Part shown: in pieces, positions 7,941 to 14,814 of the stretch
Layout: every line of letters begins with the position of its first letter
Position numbering within the stretch: position 1 is the first letter of the stretch
From: Holophaga sp.
GTDB taxonomy: Bacteria > Acidobacteriota > Holophagae > Holophagales > Holophagaceae
Length of the DNA: 28,803 nt
Direction: 5' to 3'
NCBI GenBank assembly: GCA_031292735.1
Contig: JARLGP010000231.1
Coordinates: forward strand, 1-28,803
Program-made: the position numbers and the translations under genes
The notes under the pieces: model-generated
What the model was told of the DNA's origin: nothing
What the model saw: only the letters and a program-made list of their open reading frames with translations
Database searches by the model: none

Positions 7941-8693
7941 GTGAACGAGTGGTTCAAGGATTGGTTCGACAAGGACTACGCAGCCATCTACGCGCACCGG
8001 GACGCGTCCGAGGCGGAGGCGGCGGTGGCCATGGCCCTGGCCCTGGCCCCGCAGCTGGGCGCCGGTCCGGTGCTGGACCTGGGCTGCGGCGGCGGGCGCC
8101 ACCTGGCCGTGCTGCGCCGCAGCAACCCGCTGGCCTTCGGGCTCGACCTGTCCCGGGACCTGCTGGGCCTGGCGCCCGGGGAGCTGCGCCCCTGGCTGCT
8201 GCGCGGGGACATGCGCCGGCTCCCGGTGAAGCCGGCCTCCCTGGCGGGGATCTGCATGTGGTTCACCCCCTTCGGCTATTTCTCCGACCCGGAGAACCGG
8301 GAGCTGTGCCGCCACCTGCGCGGCCTGCTCCGCCCCGGCGGCGTGCTGGTGCTGGACTACCTGAACGCCCCCTTCGTGCGCGCCCACCTGGTGCCCGCGG
8401 ACCTCACCCGGCACGGCGATATCGAGGTGAGCAGCCGGCGCACCCTGGAGGGCGACCGGCTGGTGAAGCGGATGACCCTCACCCATCTCGAAAGCGGCAG
8501 CACCCGGGAGGCCATGGAGTCGCTCCGGCTCTACGAGCCCGCGGAACTGCGCGCCATGGCCCTGGACTGCGGCCTGCAACTGCGGCGCGAAGCCGGCGAC
8601 TACCAGGGCGCGCCCTTCACCGAAGCGGGCTCCGCCCGGTGGATCGGTTTCCTCAGCCGGCCCCAGTCCGATAAGATGGACCCGAACCCCTAG
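7941..8693 (+). CDS. Class I SAM-dependent methyltransferase
   Basis: A 250-residue protein with a Rossmann methyltransferase core: motif I PVLDLGCGGGRHLAVL at about residues 43-58, the acidic end of strand 2 in AFGLDLSRDLL, and WFTPFGYFSDPENR followed by LRPGGVLVLDYLN further on. The N-terminus (WFKDWFDKDYAAIYAHRD) is characteristic of a widespread uncharacterised methyltransferase group; the substrate is unknown. The start is GTG at 7941, preceded by AAGGGGC. The stop codon overlaps the pgk ribosome binding site, ten bases before pgk, so it is probably co-transcribed with pgk and tpiA. Confidence 0.85.
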   Translation: MNEWFKDWFDKDYAAIYAHRDASEAEAAVAMALALAPQLGAGPVLDLGCGGGRHLAVLRRSNPLAFGLDLSRDLLGLAPGELRPWLLRGDMRRLPVKPASLAGICMWFTPFGYFSDPENRELCRHLRGLLRPGGVLVLDYLNAPFVRAHLVPADLTRHGDIEVSSRRTLEGDRLVKRMTLTHLESGSTREAMESLRLYEPAELRAMALDCGLQLRREAGDYQGAPFTEAGSARWIGFLSRPQSDKMDPNP

Positions 8694-8703
8694 GGAGGCT
8701 GCC

Positions 8704-9903
8704 ATGAGTTTCAGGACCCTGCGTGACATCGATGTCAAAGGCCATCGGGTGTTCCTGCGCGCCGACCTCAACGTTCCGCTCAAGGACGGCGCCATCACCG
8801 ACGCCACCCGGATCCGCGAAACCCTGCCCACCCTCAACCACCTGCTGGCCGGAGGCGCCTCGGTGGTGCTCTGCTCGCACCTGGGACGGCCCAAGGGCAC
8901 GGGCTTCGAGGCGGAATTCAGCCTGGCCCCGGTGGCCGCGTGGCTGAAGGCCCAGGGCCTGGACCTGGCCCTGGCCAGCGGGGTCACCGGCCCCAAGGTG
9001 GAGGCCGAGGCCGCGGCCCTGCGCCCCGGCCAGGTGCTGCTCCTGGAGAACCTGCGGTTCGACAAGGGCGAGACCAAGAACGATCCCGGATTCGCCAAGG
9101 CCCTGGCCCGGCTGGCGGACACCTACGTCAACGACGCTTTCGGCTCGGCCCACCGGGCCCACGCCTCGGTGAGCGGGATGGTGGCCGACTTTCCCCCGGA
9201 GCGGACCGTGGCGGGCTTCCTCCTGGAGAAGGAGCTCACCGCGCTGGGCAAGGTGATGGACCAGCCCGAGCGGCCGCTGCTGGCCATCATGGGCGGCTCC
9301 AAGGTATCGGACAAGATCGGCATCATCCGCCACTTCTTCGGCAAGGCCGACACCATCCTCATCGGCGGCGCCATGAGCTTCACCTTCCTCAAGGCCATGG
9401 GCGTGGCCATCGGCAACAGCCGCTGCGAGGAGGACAAGCTGGAGCTGGCCAACACTCTGCGCCAGGAGGCCGAGGCGGCCGGCACCCGGCTGCTGCTGCC
9501 CCTGGACCACATGGTGGCCGCCACCATCGACGCCGACGCCGAGTGCGACATCACCCAGGACCAGGCGGTGCCCGACGGCAAGATGGGCCTGGACATCGGC
9601 CCCGAGACCGTGGCCATCTACACCGAGGAGATCCGCAAGGCGCGGACCATCCTCTGGAACGGACCCATGGGCGTGTTCGAGCTGGACCCCTTCGCCAGCG
9701 GCACCCTCACCCTGGCCGAAGAGATGGCCGACGCCGCCGACCGGGGCGCCTTCGTGCTGGTGGGCGGAGGCGACAGCGTCACCGCCGCGGCCAAGGCCGG
9801 GGTCACCCGGCGCCTGAGCCACATCTCCACCGGCGGCGGGGCCAGCCTGGAATTCCTCAGCGGCATGGAGCTCCCCGGAGTCGCCGCCCTGCAGATCAAG
9901 TAA
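8704..9903 (+). CDS. pgk: Phosphoglycerate kinase
   Basis: This glycolytic enzyme transfers the acyl phosphate of 1,3-bisphosphoglycerate to ADP. The 399-residue length is standard. Signature segments are RVFLRADLNVPLKDG near the N-terminus, CSHLGRPKG for substrate binding, MGGSKVSDKIG in the hinge region and the nucleotide-binding LVGGGDSVTAAAKAG near the C-terminus. A GGAGG site lies just before the ATG. It is followed by tpiA after 15 bases. GAPDH, often the first gene of such clusters, is absent; a methyltransferase occupies that place. Confidence 0.97.
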   Translation: MSFRTLRDIDVKGHRVFLRADLNVPLKDGAITDATRIRETLPTLNHLLAGGASVVLCSHLGRPKGTGFEAEFSLAPVAAWLKAQGLDLALASGVTGPKVEAEAAALRPGQVLLLENLRFDKGETKNDPGFAKALARLADTYVNDAFGSAHRAHASVSGMVADFPPERTVAGFLLEKELTALGKVMDQPERPLLAIMGGSKVSDKIGIIRHFFGKADTILIGGAMSFTFLKAMGVAIGNSRCEEDKLELANTLRQEAEAAGTRLLLPLDHMVAATIDADAECDITQDQAVPDGKMGLDIGPETVAIYTEEIRKARTILWNGPMGVFELDPFASGTLTLAEEMADAADRGAFVLVGGGDSVTAAAKAGVTRRLSHISTGGGASLEFLSGMELPGVAALQIK

Positions 9904-9918
9904 CCTCGGAGTCAAACC

Positions 9919-10645
<727 letters not shown>

Positions 10646-10653
<8 letters not shown>

Positions 10654-10725
10654 AACCCGGGGCTATCCGGGGGACGGGCCCACGGGAACGTGCGGGCATT
10701 CATGCACCCGTTCGATTTCAGGCCT
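10646..10725. terminator. Long-loop inverted repeat between convergent gene ends
   Basis: AGGCCTGAAA (10646-10655) and its exact complement TTTCAGGCCT (10716-10725) bracket the 60 bases between tpiA and the convergent antitoxin gene, and each arm includes a stop codon. There is no U-run, so a classical intrinsic terminator is not shown. Both genes ending in Ala-TGA-AA explains part of the match. Confidence 0.25.
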
Positions 10726-11083
10726 CGGCCCGGGTCCTGGCAGCCTTCTCGCCGGCCTTGAACGTGGTCACGAGGTCATGAGTCACGCCTCGCAGGAGGT
10801 CAGACAGGCTGCGCCCCTGAGCCTCGGCCAGAGCTTCCAAGGCTTCCTTCTCGGACCGGTCCGTGCGGAAGGTCACCAGTTCGGTTTCTACCTTCGGCTC
10901 GACCGCACGTGGCCGGCCCATGCGCACCACGGGGCGACCGGCTGGGGCATCCTTCAGCTCCTTGGCCCAGAGTTCGGCCTCAGCGGCACGCTCGACAAGG
11001 GGCTTCTTGAGCTGCCCCTTGGGCAGTTCACCAGCACCCTGGATCACCTCGTCCCAACTTATGGCCTTCTTCAGCTTGCTCAT
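10718..11083 (-). CDS. Ribbon-helix-helix protein, probable antitoxin of a BrnT-like pair
   Basis: A 121-residue protein. Residues ~74-110 look like a ribbon-helix-helix unit: a short strand (ETELVTFRTD) followed by two helices (SEKEALEALAEAQG, then SLSDLLRGVTHDLV). The N-terminal half is charged and probably extended, as in antitoxins that wrap a toxin. The ATG at 11083 has a strong AAGGGGG site and overlaps the end of the upstream toxin-like gene by four bases (ATGA), implying coupling. The order toxin-then-antitoxin fits the BrnTA arrangement. The family assignment is inference from fold pattern and context. Confidence 0.6.
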   Translation of the reverse strand: MSKLKKAISWDEVIQGAGELPKGQLKKPLVERAAEAELWAKELKDAPAGRPVVRMGRPRAVEPKVETELVTFRTDRSEKEALEALAEAQGRSLSDLLRGVTHDLVTTFKAGEKAARTRAEA

Positions 11084-11355
11084 GTTGTCCCCCTTTTCTG
11101 CCGATCCCCGGCAGCGTAGCGGTAGCCTGTCACGGGCTCCAGAAGCCACGCGGCTTTGTCCACTACTTCCACCACTAACCGATAGCACTTGCCGTTCACG
11201 GTTCCCTGCAGCATCAAACGTCCGAAACGACTGCTCACCATGGAAAGGTCCTCCGCGTCCATCAGGGCATCCAGCGTTTCCCGTCTGACACGGTGTTTGA
11301 TGAAAATGTAACCTTCCGACGCAGAGGTCCATTGCAGCCTAGGTTTCCTGTTCAC
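11080..11355 (-). CDS. BrnT-like toxin (tentative)
   Basis: A 91-residue protein with the strand-helix-strand pattern of BrnT/RelE-like small toxins: RLQWTSASEGYIFIKHRV (the helix ending in KHxV is typical), RRETLDALMDAEDLS, then strands in FGRLMLQGTVNGK and YRLVVEVVD. The usual closing arginine-rich helix is replaced by YRYAAGDRQKR. The start appears to be GTG (11355) with GAGG upstream. It overlaps the ribbon-helix-helix gene by four bases and follows a perfect palindrome. A DUF4258-type or orphan protein is the alternative. Confidence 0.5.
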   Translation of the reverse strand: MNRKPRLQWTSASEGYIFIKHRVRRETLDALMDAEDLSMVSSRFGRLMLQGTVNGKCYRLVVEVVDKAAWLLEPVTGYRYAAGDRQKRGTT

Positions 11356-11376
11356 CCTGACCTCGCCCTTCTCAAT

Positions 11377-11391
11377 AAGTGTAATACACTT
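11377..11391 (-). promoter_or_regulatory. 15-bp perfect palindrome, likely operator of the BrnT-like operon
   Basis: AAGTGTA-A-TACACTT, seven paired bases around one central base, lies 21 bases upstream of the toxin start within an AT-rich patch. Ribbon-helix-helix antitoxins usually repress their own operons at palindromes of this size, so this is the best candidate operator. It would overlap or adjoin the -10 region. Confidence 0.55.
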
Positions 11392-11479
11392 TTGTCGCCA
11401 AGCCAGCCCTTTGGTCTTATTCCCGGCCCTCCTCCGCCGCCCTTGGCAGCCGCCCTGGGTGCAGGCCCGTATGGTAGGT

Positions 11480-12190
11480 CTACCGGAACAGGTGAACCAG
11501 CGAGGCGAAGGCGGCCACCAGCCCTTCCCCGTCGGACCGGACCGGCGCCTGGCCCCAGGCGCCCATGTCCGGGGTGGAGCCGGCCACGGCCAGGCGGCGC
11601 CGTTCGTCCTCCTCCTGGACCTGGCGCAGGTGGCTCTTCTCCAGCCCTCCGGCCTCGACGAACTCCAGCACTTGCCGCAGTTCGTCCCGATCGAACCACA
11701 GGCCGTGATCCTTGCACACGTCCAGCACCACCCCGGAGATGTGGCCGTAATTGGTGCGGTTCATGAGCTTCCCGCACTGGGGGCAGGGCCGGTAGCGCAC
11801 CGCGCCCAGCTGCACGGCCACCTTGGGGCTTTGGCCGGGCAGCGCCCCCAGCACCTCGCCCCGTTCGGCCCGGTCGCCGGCGATCTGTTCGAAGTTGTGC
11901 TGGCCCACCCAGACCCCGCCGCAGGCGTGGCACTGGTCCAGGCTCACCCCGCCCACGGCGGTGGCCTGCAGGGGGGCCCGGCAGCCGGGGCAGGCCAGCG
12001 CCGTGCCGCTGGCCTGGGTCCGCTGGATGGCGGCGCCGCAGCGGGGGCAGTGGCTGGCGTGCACCCCCACCATGCCGAAGCAGCGCGGACAGGCCAGGGT
12101 GGCCAGCTGGCTGCCGCAGTAGGGACACTTGACGTCATCCTCCCCCACGGCGGCCCCACAGGATTGGCAATTCAGGGTCTTGGCATCCAT
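11480..12190 (-). CDS. Protein with four zinc ribbons, two of zf-TFIIB type
   Basis: A 236-residue cytoplasmic protein dominated by zinc-ribbon knuckles. In order: CQSCG/CPYCG and CPRCF/CPRCG in the first ~55 residues, then CPGC...CHACGGVW followed by a short helix, then CPQCGKLMNR...CKDHGLWFDRDEL. The last two are zf-TFIIB-like, and the final one uses CxxH instead of a second CxxC. The tail is charged and probably helical (LEKSHLRQVQEEDERRR). Start: the ATG at 12190 puts the first CxxC near the N-terminus; its ribosome binding site is weak. It is divergent from aroF across 46 bases. Function is unknown; nucleic-acid or protein binding is plausible. Confidence 0.8.
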   Translation of the reverse strand: MDAKTLNCQSCGAAVGEDDVKCPYCGSQLATLACPRCFGMVGVHASHCPRCGAAIQRTQASGTALACPGCRAPLQATAVGGVSLDQCHACGGVWVGQHNFEQIAGDRAERGEVLGALPGQSPKVAVQLGAVRYRPCPQCGKLMNRTNYGHISGVVLDVCKDHGLWFDRDELRQVLEFVEAGGLEKSHLRQVQEEDERRRLAVAGSTPDMGAWGQAPVRSDGEGLVAAFASLVHLFR

Positions 12191-12236
12191 GCCCCAGTAT
12201 CCTACCCGGCCCAGTAAGATGGAAGCGGAGGCAGGC

Positions 12237-13262
12237 ATGCTTATCTTGATGGAGCCGACCGCGACGCTGGAGCAGATCCAGGCGGTGATGGCCGTGTTGG
12301 ACGGGGCCGGGATCCGCGCCTACGTCCAGGAATCCCCGGTCACCACCAGCATCATGGCGCCGCACGCCTCCCAGGCGCTGAAAGCCGACCGCATCGAGCC
12401 CATGGGCGGGGTCGACCGGGTGGTGCCCATCACCTCGCCGTTCAAGCTGGCCTCGGCGGACGGCGCTCCCGGGCGGACCGTGGTGGAGGTGCGCGGAGTG
12501 CAGGTGGGGGCCAAGGAGCTGGCGGTCATGGCCGGGCCCTGCGGGGTGGAAAGCCGGGAGCAGCTGTTCACCGTGGCCCGCTACGTGGCGGAAAGCGGCG
12601 TCAAGCTGCTGCGGGCCGGCGCCTTCAAGCCCCGCACCAGCCCGTACGCGTTCCAGGGCCTGGGCACGGAAGGTTTGCGGCTGCTGGAGCAGGTGCGGCT
12701 CGAATTCGATCTGGGCATCGTCACCGAAGCCACCGAAGTGGAAACCTTCGACGAAGTGGAGCGCACCGCCGACCTGATCCAGGTGGGCGCCCGCAACATG
12801 CAGAACTTCGCCCTGCTCAAGCGGGCCGGGCGTTCCTCCAGGCCGGTGCTGCTCAAGCGGGGCCCCGCGGCCACCCTGGAGGAATGGCTGTTCGCCGCCG
12901 AGTACGTGCTTTCCGAAGGCAACCGCAACGTCATCCTGTGCGAGCGGGGCATCCGCACCTGGAGCCTGCACGCCCGCAACACCCTGGACGTGAGCGTCAT
13001 TCCCGCCGCCAAGATGCTCAGCCACCTGCCGGTCATCGCCGATCCCAGCCACGCCACCGGCCGCCGGGACCTGGTGATCCCCTGCGCCCGGGCCGCGGTG
13101 GCCGCCGGCGCCGACGGGCTGATCGTGGAGACCCACTGCAAGCCGGACCAGGCCCTCAGCGACGGGCCCCAGGCCCTGCTGCCTTCGGATTTCTTCCAGA
13201 TGCTGGACCAGACCCGGAAGATCCGCGAGGTGCTGGTGCAGGCCGGGCCGGGGGTGTTCTAG
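12237..13262 (+). CDS. aroF: 3-deoxy-7-phosphoheptulonate (DAHP) synthase
   Basis: It condenses phosphoenolpyruvate with erythrose 4-phosphate, the first step of the shikimate pathway. The 341 residues consist of a ~75-residue N-terminal ferredoxin/ACT-like regulatory domain and a TIM barrel with VMAGPCGVESREQ, GAFKPRTSPYAFQGLG, ILCERGIRTW and DPSHATGRRDLV (metal and substrate ligands). This architecture is the type I-beta enzyme of Thermotoga and Bacillus relatives. The ATG at 12237 has GGAGG six bases upstream; an in-frame ATG at 12219 lacks this. It stands alone with no other aro gene nearby. The N-terminal domain suggests aromatic amino acid feedback. Confidence 0.95.
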   Translation: MLILMEPTATLEQIQAVMAVLDGAGIRAYVQESPVTTSIMAPHASQALKADRIEPMGGVDRVVPITSPFKLASADGAPGRTVVEVRGVQVGAKELAVMAGPCGVESREQLFTVARYVAESGVKLLRAGAFKPRTSPYAFQGLGTEGLRLLEQVRLEFDLGIVTEATEVETFDEVERTADLIQVGARNMQNFALLKRAGRSSRPVLLKRGPAATLEEWLFAAEYVLSEGNRNVILCERGIRTWSLHARNTLDVSVIPAAKMLSHLPVIADPSHATGRRDLVIPCARAAVAAGADGLIVETHCKPDQALSDGPQALLPSDFFQMLDQTRKIREVLVQAGPGVF

Positions 13263-13295
13263 GGAGCATCCGGAAGCCCTAGGAGCGCTCACGCC

Positions 13296-13532
13296 ATGTA
13301 CGCCCCGAAGTTCTTCCGCGAAGAGGATCGAGAGAGGGTCCTGGCCGGGGAGGAGATGAAGGGAGCCGTCGGTTTCGTCGAGGCTGTCAGGCGCATCGAA
13401 GCCGGGTACAAGCTGAGCCAGAACCGGGACAACGAGGATCACGCCACCATCATCCGGGAACCGGAGAAGCGCGGGGATCCGGATTCGGCGCGGGTGGCTG
13501 CTGAAATGCGAAGGAACCGTCCACCGGAATGA
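13296..13532 (+). pseudogene. Internally deleted PaiB-type FMN-binding regulator remnant
   Basis: The 78-residue reading frame begins MYAPKFFREEDRERV, the usual start of PaiB-type FMN-binding transcriptional regulators. It then jumps to sequence like their C-terminus: KGAVGFVEAVRRIEAGYKLSQNR, ending GDPDSARVAAEMRRNRP. Full-length relatives have about 200 residues, so ~130 residues of the flavin-binding split barrel are missing, with the join near residues 16-22. The frame is intact and has an AGGAGC site nine bases before the ATG. It may be a deletion remnant or a small protein still made. The relation to PaiB is from remembered family motifs, not a search. Confidence 0.65.
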
Positions 13533-13603
13533 ACCCGGCACCGGGGGTTCCGGAGCCGCGTTGAGCCCCGCCGGCGCGCGGCGAGGGCTGACGATGCTCC
13601 ATT

Positions 13604-13656
13604 AGGCGCCGTCACGGAATAACATCGCCATTCCGCGACCTTCCCCTACGGCGCCT
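13604..13656. repeat. Palindromic element with a degenerate repeat core (copy C)
   Basis: An outer perfect 9-bp inverted repeat (AGGCGCCGT at 13604-13612, ACGGCGCCT at 13648-13656) encloses an inner one (CGGAAT 13615-13620, ATTCCG 13630-13635). Read on the + strand, 13607-13637 matches the core of the element at 13664-13706 read on the - strand: GCCG, TCA, GGAATA, then GCCATTCC, with a 5-base insertion. The two therefore face each other as an inverted pair. Confidence 0.6.
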
Positions 13657-13663
13657 TATGCCG

Positions 13664-13706
13664 GGGCCGCACGAAACGGGAATGGCTATTCCTTGACAAC
13701 GGCTTA
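13664..13706 (-). repeat. Dispersed repeat element, copy A
   Basis: These 43 bases match 26589-26631 at 38 positions. The element contains a GGAAT-GGCT-ATTCC hairpin and a GCCG/CGGC outer pairing. In - orientation it begins with TAAGCCGTTGT, and that TAA is the stop codon of the secreted-protein gene. It could be a REP-like element, a 3' mRNA stabiliser or terminator, or a recombination site. Confidence 0.7.
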
Positions 13707-14048
13707 GGGCAATAGTTTGATGGCTTCGATGAAACGCCATTCGAAGGTTAGGTCGCGGGCGGTCACGAATAACCAGGTAGCCTGGCCATTGCTCTCCGGC
13801 ACCGTGCTCCACAACTCGACGTAGAAGAAGGAGTTTGCCTCGGCACCCAAGGTGGCAGTGACGGTGATCGGGCCAAGGCCAGGCAGCTGCTGTTCGATGG
13901 AAGCCAAGGCTGCCTTGGCAGTGTCCGAATCCGCAGGGAACGGCTTGTAGGGACCGGCTGGGGGAAGACCAATAGGAGGGGTGTGGGGAGGCTGGGCCAC
14001 AAGCCCAGTCAGTGGACAAAGGAATACGGCCAGAATGGTCTTGTTCAT
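13704..14048 (-). CDS. Small exported protein of unknown function
   Basis: A 114-residue protein starting with a clear Sec signal peptide (MNKTILAVFLCPLTGLVA, cleavage likely after VAQ or nearby), then a proline-rich stretch (PPHTPPIGLPPAG) and a compact domain with a predicted helix (TAKAALASIEQQLPG) and strands (ITVTATLGA, FFYVELWSTV, WLFVTARDLTFEWRF). I do not recognise the family. The ATG at 14048 has an AGGAAG site. Codon use is more AT-rich than in neighbouring genes, and its stop codon lies in the dispersed repeat, so it looks like accessory DNA. No partner gene is evident. Confidence 0.6.
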   Translation of the reverse strand: MNKTILAVFLCPLTGLVAQPPHTPPIGLPPAGPYKPFPADSDTAKAALASIEQQLPGLGPITVTATLGAEANSFFYVELWSTVPESNGQATWLFVTARDLTFEWRFIEAIKLLP

Positions 14049-14128
14049 ATTCTTCCTGCTCAACAGTGTTGATAAAAGTTTCAAAATCAAGGTTTACCCA
14101 TAGCTAGATCACCGCAGTCATTCCAAGA

Positions 14129-14157
14129 ATAGTGATATTCAGGCAAGACTTCGTCAA
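14129..14157 (-). promoter_or_regulatory. Possible sigma-70 promoter for the small exported protein
   Basis: On the - strand TTGACG (14157-14152) is followed after 17 bases by CACTAT (14134-14129), about 80 bases before the start codon. The -10 box is weak. The rest of the 274-base gap 14049-14322 is relatively AT-rich and shows no gene I can support. Confidence 0.3.
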
Positions 14158-14322
14158 TAGCTGGATTAGTATGGTTGTTATATGATGGGTTGATCAGCCA
14201 ATGGTTGAGATCTCACCGCCCGTCAGTGCCAGGCCATTGGATGAACCACGAGCAGCCTCGGCGTTTCCATGACCCCATCCTGGAGCTTCTGACAAGCCCG
14301 TGGATAGATAATGGCCTTGCCG

Positions 14323-14814
14323 CTAGCTTGTCCGGGTCTCCCGCCTGCCCGCCACCAGGAACGACAGCCCCAGCAGGATCGCCCCGCAAACAATGAAGCT
14401 GTCCGCCAGGTTGAAGGTCCAGTAGTGCCAGCCCCAGAACACGAAGTCCAAGAAGTCCACCACCATGCCGTGGCGGATCCGGTCCAGGCCGTTGCCCAGG
14501 GCGCCGCCGAGGATGAGCCCCAGGGCGATGCGCTGGACCAGCACGGTGCCGGGCTTCAGGAACTCCCAGCCGAAGTAGCCCAGGGCGGCCACTCCGGCCA
14601 GGCCGAAGATGACGCTGCGCACCATGGGCGGAGCTCCGCCCATGGTGCCGAAGATGGCGCCGGGATTGTAGCTCATGGTGAGGTAGAAGAAGCCGGGAAT
14701 GACGGTGCGGGCTTCATGCAGGGGGATGGCGGCCATGATCCAGGCCTTGGAGGCCCAGTCCATCCCCAGCGCGGCCAGGGGCAGCAGGAGCCAGACGGGG
14801 CGGACTCCCTTCAT
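14323..14814 (-). CDS. lspA: Lipoprotein signal peptidase (signal peptidase II)
   Basis: This inner-membrane aspartic protease removes signal peptides from lipidated prolipoproteins. The 163-residue length and four hydrophobic segments are typical. Both catalytic aspartates are in place: Asp111 in GALGNGLDRIRHG and Asp138 in FNLADSFI. The conserved MSYNPGAIFG region is also present. The ATG overlaps the ileS stop as ATGA, giving the common ileS-lspA coupled pair. A longer frame from 14907 runs inside ileS and is rejected. Possible substrates would include any lipoproteins among the exported proteins here. Confidence 0.95.
   Translation of the reverse strand: MKGVRPVWLLLPLAALGMDWASKAWIMAAIPLHEARTVIPGFFYLTMSYNPGAIFGTMGGAPPMVRSVIFGLAGVAALGYFGWEFLKPGTVLVQRIALGLILGGALGNGLDRIRHGMVVDFLDFVFWGWHYWTFNLADSFIVCGAILLGLSFLVAGRRETRTS

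Noticed and set aside
11470..11482. Small palindrome GGTAGGTCTACC at the end of the zinc-ribbon gene
   Set aside because: The stem has five pairs around two bases with no U-run, and it overlaps the stop codon. It is too weak to call a terminator.
13604..13706. Integron attC site interpretation of the repeat elements
   Set aside because: Gene-end placement and hairpins are suggestive, but no proper GTTRRRY/RYYYAAC core pair brackets the elements and no integrase gene is present. It is kept only as an alternative.
14175..14396. 73-codon + strand frame in the gap before lspA
   Set aside because: It runs into lspA in antisense, lacks a ribosome binding site and has no recognisable features.
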